From NCBI GenBank assembly GCA_950295325.1, contig OX485807.1, positions 8,583,001 to 8,647,000 of the forward strand: a stretch of 64,000 nucleotides of DNA, written 5' to 3'. Under the pieces are notes generated by a model, which made no database searches, had not been told where the DNA came from, and was given only the letters and a program-made list of their open reading frames with translations. Shown here piece by piece: positions 1-13,192 of the stretch. Source of the stretch: Polytrichum commune (taxonomy: Eukaryota > Streptophyta > Polytrichopsida > Polytrichales > Polytrichaceae). Within the stretch, counting starts at the first letter, position 1. Every line of letters begins with the position of its first letter. The translations under genes and the position numbers were made by a program.

Positions 1-3000
1 CTCTATTGTCAACTCATACAAGATTAGTTCTCTTAAGTAATCATTCTCCTCAAGAACATCGATACCTAAAATTGGGCCCCATCACTTTACATGTGACAAG
101 GTTGAACCCGAAAGAAATTGATAAAGTTGGACCAGATTGAGGGCTTAAATGCTTGACAATCAAGCCAATGCTCAATCCAACCCTAGATTTTCTTGTTTCC
201 ATCCACGTCATATGTGGACCAAGGGTTTAGGACATGCCAGGAAGAGAGCTCTTACTTTCCCCAAGCTCAATGTCAAGCAAAATGGATCAACCTAACCAAG
301 TCCAAGGGGAGGTTGAGTGCTCAAAACACCTACCGAGCGGAAAGGAGGGGAGGGTGAAGACACCAATTATTATTGTAGAGGCTGGATGTTGTTGTTTTAG
401 CCAAATTAACTCATTATTTGGTATTAGAGACCCCGAATTAGCCTCTAATGTTTAATGTCACACACACTATTTGCGAGGGGCCTAAACTAGATGCCTAAAG
501 GTTTCAAAGTGGCACATCCATTGATTTCCAACACGATACTATTCATCAATGTGAGTAACTTATTAAAGGGAAAAAAACATTAGCAATGTGATTTTTACCA
601 TAGCACATAGCAAGACCTGAGATGATAGTTTTGCCTTTAAGTATGCAATGGGAATATATTATTGAGCATACTATGGCAAGTGTGATGTGTTTGCATTTTA
701 GCAGGCAAGGGGAAGATATTCTTGAGCATACTCATACCAAGTGTCATTTGTGTACACTTTAATCAACTTGTAGACCATTGTGTAACATAGGCATACACCT
801 AATAACATTGTTGAACATGTTCAAGCCAATATATTAGTAAGTGCATTTGAGCAACAAGTATCATGAGGTAACACCAATGGCGAGTTTGTTTATTATTATT
901 GTAAGTTACCTAACATACGCCTCAAAATAGAGTAAACAACACTATTACGCATGTGACACTAAATACAATAAACAATGTAGTGAGCTTAACTTTGTAAGAA
1001 TCAACAACCAATCTATAGGAGGGGGTCAATTTATACTATTACCACCTCATCATGTATTTGAAAGCCAACCTAGTCTAAAGGATTGACAGTGTTGATGAAG
1101 GATCTAAGGTAGATGAATATTAAATGGTTACTATCTATGATTAAACCACTTCTCCTAGGATATGAAGCACACTAATATAACTACAAGATGTTTAGCAAGA
1201 CCAAAATAAGTATGCAACCACTTACCTCATATTTTTTGGGACTCATATGAATATCCTATTCATTATCAAAGAACAAGTCCTCTTACTCATGAAATGTTCA
1301 TACATGTCTCCCTGATTACATTCATTATTGAGCATAGAATGGTTATCATATTTTGAGCATGTAGTCCAATTTCTTTTAAATGTCATATGTCTTGTTTTTG
1401 TTCTTAAAGCAACACCCAATCACATAGCACTCAAGTATACGTGTCTGAATACGATAAGTAACTAAATTAAGGACATCTACTTATGGAGTATCTCTAGACA
1501 AGGCACGATGTGTTTAGCATGTGACATGAATCCATGGTTGATTGTTGCATATGATATAAAGGTATATGGCCCTATTGTGTTACATATTCTCTTATTTGCA
1601 AGGTCAAGGTGGTTCAACGCTTCAAATAGCCCATTGTTTGGACATTGTGTGCAAAATTTATTTGGGTTCGAAGTTACACTTGTAGGTGACTTAGAACCAA
1701 CACCAATATGAAATGTTCAAATGGTGTACGTGTTCCTAATCATTATATTCCTATTGTACAAGATTTCTAGGTGTTAGATTTGGGTTGTGTTGGTTTTGAG
1801 TATAATTACCTTAGAGATTGCAAATCATGGAGATTGTCAATTGTTGTTTGAGTAGAGATATAAACATGAGTCCAATATAAATGTCATGTGGCAGGCCTCC
1901 CAATTACTTTGTGATACATATTTGCATAACACAATTGTCCTTTAAATGTGATGTACATCTTCATTACCAATATGTAGTTATCCTGCAAGATTCCTTGTGC
2001 ATAACATAATTGTCCAAAACATTTTGAGCTTATTGAGATTAAATAGCCTTAGATATGCGAACTAGAAATAAATGGAACAATTTAGCTCAAGATAATTGAA
2101 AACTAGCCAAGTCCCATGTACCACACTTTTCAATGTCAAGGCCATGGATTTGTGTTTATATTAAAAAAAATCACCTTCCACATACTTCCCATAACTGACA
2201 TTTAAGTTTATTTGGACAAACTACTTGTTTAAATATAATAAGGGATGTGCACTTGTGGGGACAAAAACATGAAATAACAACAACAAAAGCAACACAACAA
2301 TCACAACGTTGAATGTTTGTATTTCATGTTCGTCAACCATGATATTTGTATAGTTTTGTGATGTGATGTATGTCATATTGATGGTTGGAATTGTCCAAAA
2401 TTCATGCATAAATCCAAATCTACTTCAATTTATCGTTTACATAGACTTCAATATCTATCGACTTGCATGTCATGCCCGAAAAGAATTTGTACTTCAAAAA
2501 GATTCCGGACAATGTTATTGAATTTTGAGAATGGTCATAGGGCACCCTATGCCCACTTACACGTGGCCCTTGTTTTATGAGCATGCTTACATGAGCTTGC
2601 TCATGAAATACTTTTTCTTATCAGCCTTGAGTTTGTTGGCCAAACATGTGTTGAGTTTGGAATAGAATCTAAGGTTTTCTTGCTGATGGTTGTTATGTGC
2701 ATGTTTGTTGCACATGGATACACTTGGGTTGTAGAGTGATTCATCATGTGCATGACATTGTAGGGTGTTGCTTTAGAGGTGTAGAAAATATGTTGAGTTG
2801 TGTCATGGTTAGAAACACAACAACCCTAGATTAGAGAGCTCATGCGAGGGCCATACCACTCTTGGTACACAAGTATCTATCATGAGTGTACTAATCGAGA
2901 TCAAGTTGCCTTCCATTTGGGATATCCAAGAAAGAAAAGTCTCACAGATGGAGTTCAACACATGCTTTGTTTTAGAGATGAGAGAATTCAACATAAGCAA

Positions 3001-3808
3001 TTGCTCCCATTGACTACAATCTTAACTCATGAGCATGTAATTGTTACTAGAGAGCTTCTAACTTATAGAGATTTATTAATTACCTTGTTGTATCAGTTTA
3101 ATGTTGGATCTGGCAGTGGCCTTGGGGACCAACCGCTCATTTATTCTATTGATTTCAAAGTGCCACAATTTCTACCATGTCAAGCCTAACTATCATGTTT
3201 TCATCCATGCATTTTTCTTAGGTTATCAACATACCACAATTATCATTAAGCCCATTCAAATTCATCAAAATCTATTATGAAGAAGCAAATCACAAATGCC
3301 CGCCGACATTGCAAAGGATTGTATTTCTCCATATTTATTCTAAACTCAAATGTCAATCATGCATAAAATGAAAAATGAAAAATAAAAGATTGGGCTTGTA
3401 GCATTGCAACAGATTCCATTCCAATAGATAATGATGATTGACTAGCACCTTGTAGCAACTTGATATATATGAGTTATAATGAATACTACACCAAAAAAGT
3501 GTACATGTTACGATAGATTGAACTATGTGCACTTGATGTATCAATCATTTTGAATTCAATACATGGTTCGATTGTAAAGAGAGTTGGGAGAGCCTATGTG
3601 ATCATTTGTAGAGAAAGAGAACAACATATGCTTTGGAAGCTCTTGTACTCTTTGCATCTCTACTCCTAATTTGAAACTTGCTATGATAGTCTTTGTGATG
3701 CACGTTGTAAATGGATCATGCAATTTCTTAAGTTGTTGCAATGATGAAAAATGTATGTGGAGTTGGAAGTGTCCACAATAGGTCCATATATATACTTGAG
3801 TATGCAAC
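1..3808. other. Gene-poor sequence, no recognised gene
   Basis: AT-rich sequence without a recognisable protein, RNA gene or complete transposable element. Short ORFs are present, the longest at 2842-3189 on the plus strand (115 codons), but its protein has no motif I recognise and looks like chance. A degenerate direct duplication of about 70 bases lies at roughly 631-775 (two versions of a block ending in TTGAGCATACT). A block at 1370-1470 resembles 28610-28690, which suggests an old dispersed repeat of unknown type. Confidence 0.5.
631..775. repeat. Degenerate direct duplication, about 70-bp unit
   Basis: Two adjacent blocks share the order TTTGC...GGCAA/GCAATGGGAA...ATATT.TTGAGCATACT...CAAGTGT. 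They are diverged, with small indels, so this is an old local duplication. No function is evident. Confidence 0.5.
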
Positions 3809-3811
3809 TGA

Positions 3812-4394
3812 GGGCATGTTTACACCATGGATCATGAAGTTGGACCATGGAAGATGGTGTTTTTTCATAGTCCAACTTAATGGTCCAACTTCCATGGTCC
3901 GATTCCATAAAAAAAAAATGTACAAAGCTTTTTGGGCCGCTCACTAGGTGTAAACCGAATGTGGCCCAAGAGGAATGACCATGCACCAAAAAGTGAGAGT
4001 GCTCATGTTCTTTAATATATGTCCAAAAAGGGAAGTTTTTGAAAAATCAAATCAACTCAAGTTTGATCATTCTTTTGTCTTCACTTGTCTTCATCTTCTC
4101 TTCTCCCGAAAAAAATTCATTGACAAACTATTATAACAACATTTCTCTGTCATGGGCCCTTACCTTTTTCTACCCAAGCACCTCTTTTGCCCCTCCCATC
4201 ACAAAACCGATTGGACCATGTCAGTGGATAATGTAAGCGTTAAAATATGTCTTTTGAAGACCTTGAACTCCATGACCACTTTGACATTTTTTTCCTTAGT
4301 GTAAACCGAAGTGACCCCAGGACGAGTTCAACAACCAATCACAAATTTTACAGGGCCTTGGGACGACTTCGTGGTCCATGGTGTAAACAGCCCC
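3812..4394. mobile_element. MITE with 3-bp TSD (TGA), PIF/Harbinger-like
   Basis: The left end reads GGGCATGTTTACACCATGGA and the right end, reverse complemented, GGGGCTGTTTACACCATGGA; the match continues inward through CAYGAAGTYG. The 583-bp element is flanked by TGA on both sides (3809-3811 and 4395-4397). A 3-bp duplication with GC-rich ends starting GGG suits PIF/Harbinger-type MITEs, although TTA or TAA is the usual target. Copies of GTGTAAACCGAA occur inside (about 3950 and 4302). The ORFs inside are artefacts of the repeats. The element is non-coding and would need a transposase in trans. Confidence 0.65.
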
Positions 4395-7143
4395 TGAGAA
4401 GATGAAGAATTTGTCAGAGCCATGTAAGAAATGAGGAATCTGGATGGATTAGTGACCAGCACGACCGTCATGGCTGCTTAGTTGCCAACGTAATCTTTAC
4501 ATCACTTTTCCGTTCCATTTAATGGAGGTTGGGAAGCTCAGATTCTGATATTCTAACTAGATTTCTAGGCAGGTTTAGTTGTTATGCAGTTATGAATCCC
4601 TTCCACTTCTTGGAATATTTGGTTCTCAAAAGCAATCACACTGTGCCGCTAGCTAGTGACTAAGCATACTTCAGTGAATATTAAACTAGAGGTTTCAATA
4701 TCAAGAGAATGAGATCTTGATACATGGCTTATCAAGATAATGAAGGCCCTGGCCCTCAGAGCTTCCGCAACATACAAAACAAGTTCCATAATATAGTGGA
4801 CTTATGATAGTTTGATACCAGTCAACAAGGAAAACTGTTACATCAGTTCTTCGTGTCATTTGGGGCCTCACCCAAGTCAGCAATCTTGCCACACTGTGCA
4901 TGCAAATTTGACTTCATTGCTTCAGCAAGGCATGTTATATTGATCAAGAAATACAAACATTTATGTACCACAATTGTACATTTAAAGGTTTCAACTGCGC
5001 TCAAGGTTACTTGGTCAAATAAAATTCACATTAGTTATTATCTAATGAATAACTTAATCACAAACTATCCAATTTCTTCTAGAAATTGTCCGGCATATTT
5101 GATGCATTAATCATCCAAACATTTTAAATTTAGTTACGCATAACACGTGGGAATTCTTCTTAAAAAACATATTTCGACCACTCACCCACACAATCACAGT
5201 TGTACACTGTATCCAGGCAATGATAGACACATGACCACACCTCTTCTCCGTGTGTGCAAACCAACACATTAAAGGGCTACGTATAGCTAGACATAACAAA
5301 GCAATGCATCATATAGTTAAAGTACTACAAACCAACAAATCCAAAGATTATTCTCATTAGCAATTGCAGGAACCATCAACAACAACCCTCCTAACTCAAC
5401 AACACTGGAATGGTTACTCTCTTGCACTTGCAACAATGCACCATGTCAACACACAATCCTTAAACAACTACCATTAATTCCTTCCCCCTCACTAAAAATA
5501 CGGTTCATTGAATTTATATATTGTCATGACCATGACCATAAACAACTATAAAAAATAAATGTAACAAATACAACCCATGTTGGACACATCACAACAAAAA
5601 GGATGGATAGTAAACCCCCTCATAATGATCATGTGGGGAGTAAGATTCTACAAGGGCGTCATACACATGCGCTCAATGGCAAAGCTCAAAAACCTCACAT
5701 CCCTAGAAACAACATTAAAAACCTATTAATAAAATCTAGACACTAAAATACTATCAAATACCTCACGTATCTAATCTTGCAGGCAAAAACTTAGCCCTTA
5801 TTAGCCTAGAGGACGGTCCCAAGTGCTCATTAGAATAAGATTATAACAATGATCAAACCTCCCATGTTTAATGACCTCGAGGCCAAAGAATTGAGGCCGT
5901 TGCATAAAGCCTTGAAAGAGAAGAGAAGAAGAGAGGGAGCCATTTAGATTTCCAATCGATAATACGGCCTGAAATGCTTCAAACAAATTATATTGATTGA
6001 TTATTTATTTTTTTGTTGAAATTGGTCTCAAGGCCAAGAATCTGCCTTCTAAGAATGGTGCACTCCTTTGCTTGAGCTCCAACCATGTTAGATAATGTCT
6101 TTTTTTGAATAAAATATTAATTTCAAAAAAACAACCTCATATGTGTGTAACATAGTTGGGGATAGTTTCAAAAATTGCACCCATGAGAAGCATAAATTCC
6201 AACCTTATGACACAAAAACTTGGTCTTGAACCTAGTGTTAACCGGCCTTTATATGTCCTAGCTTTCGCTCGTGCCGTTTTGGCCTAGTGCACATGTGCAT
6301 ATGACTTATGAATTAATGAGGTTTATAGAGTATTATGATGTGTAATTTGAATCATGGAAAATAATGTGGCTGATGTATAATGTGAAATACCATGGGCAAC
6401 CTATTGTACGTGTCACATTATACACCGACTCGCATGAAAATGGGGTGCATCTCTATAAATACTAAACCATAAACATAACATGGAGGTCACAAAATAATTG
6501 AAGGTTAAATCCAATAAATATGGAAAGTTTGTGACCCTATTGTAGGTATTTTCAACAATGCAGACATTTGGGCCATTGGATGAACTTGAGAAATGTTTCA
6601 TCCATCTAGTGGTTTTCGTTGCAAGTTTCACAATTGGAATAGAGATGTAGAAGTCATAAGAAGTTGGAGTGAAAATTCTTTAAGTCATTGAACGATTACA
6701 TAAGTCCTCCCAATTGTATTCAATATGAACATAGAATGATGTTTTGAAAACATTATCCAATCTCATGATAACATGTATTTTATGATGTCCTCATATGAAT
6801 TAAATGTAGACAACCACTTAGGAAGAGTGACCACATACATTAGCATAACAGCAAAAGGTAGACTTAATCATGAAATTATAAAATGTGTTAAATGATAATA
6901 GTAAATATAGATATTCTAGAATTAAAGTCAAATTTAAATGTAAAGCACCCCCCAAGAAAAAACCTCCATCCCTCCATCCCTCTATTCCCCTATCCCACTA
7001 ACCCCAACATACCTAAAGGTCACATTGTCATGTGGCCCTCCCATCTTCCATCCCATTATCTAGCTCCTCCACCCTTGACCCGTACCTCCCCTAGCTCGCC
7101 CTTCCCTTCCCTTTCCTTTCCTTTCCTTCTCTTCCCTTTGATT
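4395..7143. other. Gene-free stretch
   Basis: No recognised coding sequence or repeat with defined ends. From about 6950 the plus strand becomes C/T-rich (CCCTTCC runs to about 7320), which creates long but low-complexity open frames on both strands. Confidence 0.45.
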
Positions 7144-7229
7144 TGGGCGAACCAACCCATACACTCGTTCCTTGTTGGATGCCTAAACCCTTGCCTCCAA
7201 GGAATCAATGTATGGGTTGGTTTGCCCCA
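7144..7229. repeat. Short palindromic repeat, copy 1
   Basis: An 86-bp imperfect palindrome: TGGGCGAACCAACCCATACA at the left meets its near complement, TGTATGGGTTGGTTTGCCCCA, at the right. A diverged copy is at 13193-13280. The palindrome is long enough to fold as a hairpin RNA or cruciform. It sits inside the C/T-rich tract, so a TSD cannot be judged here. Confidence 0.6.
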
Positions 7230-8019
7230 GCCCTTCCCTTCCCCATTTCTCTCCCTCACCCATACCTTCCCCATTTCTCTCTTTCCTTTTCTTTTCCCTT
7301 CACCTCCCATTAGAGCCCGGACCATCCGGGTCCCACTAAGCCTCAACCCTTGACATGGCGACCTCACCATCAACACCACTACGAGCTCCATTGTATGTAG
7401 ATAGGGTTTTAATTGAGAGTTTGTAACAATTAATTGAGAGTTTGTTGTAGTCATTCCACATGGGATCCATCAAGGTGCCATTTGAGCGTTGTATACCTAG
7501 TATAGAGTTCAAGCTCCCAAGTTGAATGCTCATGTGCATATTGACTTAGATTATGTGTAGGCATGCGTAAAAGGCTCTCCACCAACAAAAAGGCTTCATT
7601 CTTCTAGCCAATGAAAAGACTCATTCCTTCTCAACAATCTAATAATCCATCGCATGTAATTAGCACACATAAATAGCGTGGGGAGGTAACTCATATTAAT
7701 AAAAGAACATAATGAGGTAAATGATAATTTAGAAGAGGAAGAACTACACAAGAAGACCCTGAATTATGTAATCAAAGATTAAACATTCACTAATTAACAC
7801 TCAAAAATAAATATGAAATCTAATGAGTGTGCTCAAATGATTAACCCAAAGAATGACATGAGCTTTTGTATGACAAGAATGAGACACAATTTTTATAATT
7901 GCAAGGAAAATAACTAACAACAACTCACCAAGTAGCATGGCTCCAACCATGTTGAAAGGATTGTGACTCCTGGATATAGTGGCTAAATGTGTCAAAGCCA
8001 AGTGTTCAAAGAAGCACCT

Positions 8020-8673
8020 CACTACTAGGATTTTGGGTATGGGGCGACATTGTTCTTGAGTTGAATTTGACACGAGGTGTCCATGGTTGCCATTTGCCGG
8101 TCCCATGCCTTAATTTTTTTTGTAAACAGGGTCGTGTGTGAATGATTGTGGTCATTTCCATAATAAGTTTGCCAACCATGTTATGTCTATTACAAAAAGT
8201 GAAATTTTATAAAGTACCAAAGATTTCATGTAACTTTCCACTTTTCACGGGACCTTCCATATTTTAAAATCACCTACATAGTAGGTAGTCAAACTTACCC
8301 GTATGTAGGTCTCAACATGGATTTTGCAAATGCCTAGAGTGCTAGCATGGAAGAAACAAAAGCCAAGGGGATTTGAACCGAACACCTTATGGTTCACAAA
8401 TTATGTCCCTAGCTATCAATTTTGCTCACATCACATATACACGTAAACAATCGGTAATAGGGTTATTGAGTAACAAGGTTATTGCATGGATTTACCCCCA
8501 AAATAAATGGACCTCGTGAAGTGGGCCATGGGTGCCGGTTTGACACATGTGTGAGGCCACAATGACTCAAACAACACCATAATAAAAGTGGTCGTCATTG
8601 TGTGATGCCTTTTGACACAATTGAGGTTTGTGTCATTTGGAAGTGTATGCGCAACACCACAATCCTAATAGTG
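8020..8673. mobile_element. CACTA-ended non-autonomous element
   Basis: The left terminus is CACTACTAGGATTTTGGG. The right terminus, reverse complemented, is CACTATTAGGATTGTGG. CACTA termini followed by a TAGGA-like motif are typical of the CACTA/EnSpm superfamily. The 3-bp flanks are CCT (left) and CAT (right), so the expected 3-bp TSD is present with one mismatch. Length is 654 bp with no transposase. A GGTGTCC/GGTTTGACAC-like word recurs inside. Confidence 0.55.
8355..8410 (-). repeat. tRNA-like B-box remnant (possible SINE trace)
   Basis: Minus-strand GGTTCAAATCCCC at about 8367-8379 matches the pol III B-box consensus GGTTCRANNCC. A weak A-box-like TAGCTAGGGAC lies upstream on the same strand. 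No cloverleaf can be drawn, so this is not called as a tRNA. It lies inside the CACTA-ended element and may be an old SINE or a chance match. Confidence 0.25.
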
Positions 8674-9296
8674 CATGTTTCTACTAATGAGCACTCCCTT
8701 CACTTTCTTCTCATATATAAAATCAAAAGTCACTCCAAAAACTGTCTAAATACATCATCAAGGTATTTCCCAAACATTTAGTATCATTTTTGGATGCTCA
8801 CCCCCATACATTTTCATCCAACACTACATGTCATCCACCTATATGCCCCATGTATGATGCCCTCCCACCCATGAGACACCCTTCTTATCTCAAACATTCT
8901 TCACACTAATCTCATACATGATCAAAACAATACAAAAGTAAGGGATAATAACAATGGCATGGGGTCTTCTCTTCATTGGAGCTCTAAATGATGTGCGTGG
9001 GTGATTATGAAATAGAACCCCCCGATACAAAAGAAAATAGAAAACAACAATATACGTACTAATGGTATGCTAGATCATACACTCATGTATGTATATTAAG
9101 ATATTCAATTTAAATATGATATACACCTCCACTGCATACACAAAATAGAAATAATGGAACATATGTCTTTATTATTTAAACAAGTTCATTTTCATTGTCC
9201 ACTCAGAAATTTATTGATGATTATATTATCCATGTGATGCACCTCACAATAATATGACCCTACAACATATGTTTGCCTGCTTCAAAAAAAATCGGG
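8674..9296. other. Gene-free stretch
   Basis: AT-rich sequence with no recognised gene, RNA or repeat boundary up to the TSD of the solo LTR. Confidence 0.4.
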
Positions 9297-9301
9297 ACCC
9301 C

Positions 9302-10814
9302 TGTGAGCCCAAAGTTGTGTGCCCACATATGTATTAACCTTAGAAATCATTAGAATTTAGATATGGAATTTGTTATTGTGAAAACAACATAAAAAGAGTG
9401 ATGCTTTGGGCTTAAGTTAGGATTGGGTGTTAGACTAGAAGGGTTAGCTACATGCAATTTATTGGTGAAAGAATAGATTAATAGGAATTGTGAGTGTAGA
9501 GTATGGTAGGTAGATGGGTTGGGTTTTTATTAACTGAATTAGGCTTGTGTGGTCGCTACTTATCCGAGTAGTCACTGCCCGTTTAGGGGTGGGTACCGTT
9601 GAGTCAGGATAGCCTCTTAGCGGTGGAAGGGGATTAGGCAGCTGCGAGGAGAAGCAAAGGGGTTTTGGGTTTTGCAGCGCCGAAGGGAAGGTAGGCAGAG
9701 GGGATGGCATTCTGCCGCAAGGGGCAGGAAGCCGAGGCGAGGTGGCCAGATGTAGTTGCAATGAACGTCAGCTTGTGGGGGCGAGGCAGGGATAGAGACA
9801 CATGAAGGCAGACAATGTTGGGAGGAGACGAGATTCACACCAGCCTCCGAGGAAGGCAGGTCGGGTAGATTGGAGGGCCGGGACTACACCAGCATCTCAC
9901 TGTGCAAGTCGAAGGGGAGAAGGAGACATCGCGGTGCACTCCCACATTGTAGGAAACTCTCAAGGAGCACAGAGGCAAATAGAATTCACAACCAGAGAAT
10001 GCAGTCTCATTTTTCGTATGTCAATTTCTTGTGTTGGATCTGGAAAGGACTGTGACTGAGAGATTCGGCAAGTGAATCAGTGGATGGCTGCAAGCGAAAT
10101 GCAGCTGCTGGATTGGGTTTGTAATTGGGATTCAAGGCAGTACTTGGGTTGCATCTGACCCGGAATGCAACTTTGAGATTGAGCAAAGAGGGCAGCGGTC
10201 GAAGAGGGAGTGGAGTGGGCTGTGCCTTCTGCCGAACAAGTGACGGCCCATGTGAAGGGGGGTTGGGTAAGGCCAACGGCCTCGGTACAAATTGGTTACC
10301 GGAGGGAGTGCTGGGTGAGGCCAGCGGCCCTGGGACAAATTAGTAACCAAAGGGGGTGACACATCAGGGCCATCGGGACTGGGATTTCTGAGGGACGAGG
10401 TTGCTGCCAAGAAGGGAAGCACGGGGGAGGCCGCATGGGTGAACCATGATTTTGATTAGGGTGTGGATTGAGGAATTAGTGTGGGTGTTAGTGGATTGAA
10501 ATGCCAAATGCACAAGTGGCATGGCTTCTAGGTTAGTAGGAATTAGTTAGTGAGTTAGTTACCTCATGATTAGGGATTAGAGTTTGGTGGTTAGGTGTTC
10601 ATTAGACCATGAGAGTGGCAATGAAGTAAAGGAGAAAAGTATTTTTTAAATGCTCATCACCTTGTGACTCATGAATAAAGTTGTGTGTTTTATATCCCTA
10701 GTGTGGAGGTGTGGGAAGTTGGATCTCACGGCCGAGGTTGTTAAGTGAGTGCATGTGAGCCATGGGCTCTCACCCGGACTATGACGCTTAAAGGGTTGGG
10801 GTTTGTGGCTGACA
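9302..10814 (+). mobile_element. Solo LTR, Ty3/gypsy-type, TSD ACCCC
   Basis: A 1513-bp LTR starts TGTGAGCCCAAAG and ends GGCTGACA. It is bounded by a perfect 5-bp target duplication ACCCC at 9297-9301 and 10815-10819. The start matches the LTR that begins, on the minus strand, at 39656 (TGTGAGTCCAA), and the end matches that LTR's GCTGACA end at 37991. CACCCGGACTATGACGCTTA near the 3' end is shared by all four LTRs of this group in the window. The middle (about 9600-10450) is unusually GC-rich, giving spurious ORFs. No primer-binding site follows, so the internal region was lost by LTR-LTR recombination. Gypsy assignment rests on the gag next to the related LTR at 38-39.6 kb. Confidence 0.8.
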
Positions 10815-10819
10815 ACCCC

Positions 10820-11255
10820 TTTTGTAAATCTATTTGTACTTCAAATTCTTAGTAGTCTTTTTTTAGTTTCAACACCTTAGAGGAAATGAACACCTCCCCC
10901 TTAGGTATATTAAGTATACGAAAGCCTCAAATGAAACCCTTTTTGCACACTCACATTAGTTTGTGTGTGGTATGAAGAGTGGGCACCCTTGACACTGCCT
11001 TACATAATACCAATCGACTTGTCACTATGTCCGTATGGCTACCTATCAAACCAATTTTATTTTTTAGTTAGCCAGCCAAACTCTCTAGAGAAAATGGTTG
11101 GCAATGCTTATTAACAAGCCTAAAATATGGACCTTCAAGTGGTTGGAATCCTTAAATTTGAACAATTGCAATTTGAAGACAATAAGAAGATAAGTGACAT
11201 AAACAATAGTGGCTCTTCCCATCATGCTTGGAAACTCATACTCTTAGTCAGTTTT
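10820..11255. other. Gene-free stretch
   Basis: No recognised feature between the solo LTR and the first hairpin element. Confidence 0.4.
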
Positions 11256-11410
11256 CATAACATTACTCAATGTGCAACTCCCGTGACGTGGGTCCTCGTA
11301 ATATAACAATGGGATACCTGAGAAGTTGTGCATGGAGACTCAAATTTTGATTGACCTCGAAGTATATGGCTATTATATTTGAAGGGCCCACATTGTTGAG
11401 TATTGTTATG
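11256..11410. repeat. Hairpin MITE, copy 1
   Basis: A 155-bp imperfect palindrome begins CATAACATTACTCAATGTG and ends in the near complement (...GTTATG). Arms include GTGGGTCC/GGGCCCAC and AATATAACAATGG-like words. It shares arm sequence with the better preserved palindrome at 11713-11878, so the two form a small family. No TSD was found. Confidence 0.55.
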
Positions 11411-11712
11411 TTATCAATGATTTTTAATACCACATGAGATTTTATTGAATTTTCTGCAAAAAATGCTTCTAAAATGATTTGGTGAAGATCAAGGATAATG
11501 ATCCTTTATTCCAACCTTCTGGATATGGTCTACATCACATTCTCATACTCCAACTCCATTACATACTTTATAATACATCTTTGGTTCACACTGGAACCCC
11601 AAGATATTAAGGGTTAATGGGGGACTTGATGCTATTACAAATTTTGGTGACTCGGCCTTACAATATACATACGGTCCATGTTAAAATAAAGACACACTCA
11701 TGTGTGACAATG

Positions 11713-11878
11713 CATAACATTATTAAGAAGTGTGCATTTGTTCATGTGGCCCCCGAGAATACAATCATGGGATGCTGCAACTAGTGCACATTCAGACTGA
11801 ATTTGCACTAGGTGTGGGATCCATGGTTATATTCTTAGGGCCCACATGAACAAACGCACATTGCTTAATGATGTTATG
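11713..11878. repeat. Hairpin MITE, copy 2
   Basis: A 166-bp near-perfect palindrome. The left arm CATAACATTATTAAGAAGTG pairs with the right arm, which reads CATAACATCATTAAGCAATG on the reverse complement. Pairing continues through TTGTTCATGTGGGCC and AGAATATAACCATGG-like words for about 80 bases per arm with a small loop. A transcript from either strand would form one long hairpin, the form that plant Dicer-like enzymes can cut. Relation to copy 1 supports a mobile or duplicating family rather than a unique gene. Confidence 0.65.
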
Positions 11879-13192
11879 TGATGATCAAATTATGAAAAAC
11901 ATATTTGTATCAAAAAATACTCATGGTATGTATTCAAACTTAAAATTTTGATAACATTAAGGCGTTCTACCAATTCAAAAATGCACTCAAAGATGAAGCC
12001 AAATTTTTAAAAGGTTAATTTTGACATAATTAGCTAACAATGAATGTATGTAACTGAAACACACATTTTTATGCATAGAGAAGCCTAGCTTGTACCTCTT
12101 GAACACTTAAGAGTTGACTTAAGTATTGCTTTCATCGTATCATGAAGTACATATTGTCTTTATTTTGAACTTGGGACTCCATTTATAGAACGATGTGTCC
12201 AATTATGAAGGTGAATAGAGCTCTTTTATTGTTCTTCAAGATTGGATAAGGGCCACATCTATCCATCTATCCATCTTTTTATATATGTATATAGAGAGAG
12301 CGCGCCGACAATTTGGTGGCATCCTATAATTCATCAAGATCATAGGCCACACACTTTGCAACAAAATTCTTCGTATTGAAGGCATAATCACCAAGATTGT
12401 GGGCCACAAGTTTTTGGTGCAATTTGTCTTGTATTTTGATGACATGTCACATAATTCTTCTAGCTCTAGTTATGGGCCACACATCCTCATGCACTTTGTT
12501 CTCGTTCTAGCAATACGTCCACCAAGTAAGACATGCAATGCCTTAATGCCAACACAGGTACTCCTTGCATATGTGTCAACTTATCCATTTATCCTCAAAC
12601 TTCCACGCGAATTGTATCTTGAAATTCTTATGTGCTAATAATTGGATTTGAGAATCTATAGAGGGCTTCAGGTTTGCGAGAAAGTTATGACTATAATACA
12701 ATTTCATGAGTACTATCACCGGGAAACCAATGCGCTCACTTCATGACCCTATCTTTAGATGTCAAATAACTCACAATTTTCGAGTCAAGAATACAAGAAC
12801 CACAGTACGATTATATACGTGCATGTTTCTGGGAATTCCAGCCAGAAATTGGAGTTCTCCCAAGCATGTAACTATTACAATCAAAATTTGACTTAGCAGC
12901 AAACAGGTCACCAGGATGTATATTGTGGGCCTAGACTTGTAAGTAGTACTAAGTTAAAGTTTTATTGAGGGATTTCATTTGTCCTGAATGACCTTCATAA
13001 CACTATTGTTGGAGGAGGTTTATTTTAGTGCCGGAATGTAGTTCTCATGTGGGATTCAAGTAGGTCAATGTCAATGTAAGAATGACACCTAGCCAAATTT
13101 GAGAGAAAAATAAATACACTTAGTTGGAGTAGAGAGAAATTTGAAGTAGTAGCAGATAATGGAGGAGTGTGTTTAGACATGACTTCAACGAT
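11879..13192. other. Gene-free stretch with a short degenerate tandem block
   Basis: At about 12338-12520 a phrase of the form AAGAT..TGGGCCACA..TTT..GCA..TT.TTCT recurs three times at 70-80-base spacing, an old tandem repeat. Otherwise nothing is recognised. Confidence 0.4.

Noticed and set aside
2842..3189. 115-codon plus-strand ORF as a gene
   Set aside because: No recognisable domain, no repeat support and AT-rich random-like composition; kept only as a note in the first block.
7056..7454. Long open frames on both strands (132 and 153 codons)
   Set aside because: They follow a C/T-rich low-complexity tract (CCCTTCC repeats) and yield proline/glycine-rich proteins without domains.
8367..8379. 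tRNA gene at a perfect B box
   Set aside because: No cloverleaf could be drawn and the A-box spacing is wrong; noted as a possible SINE trace only.
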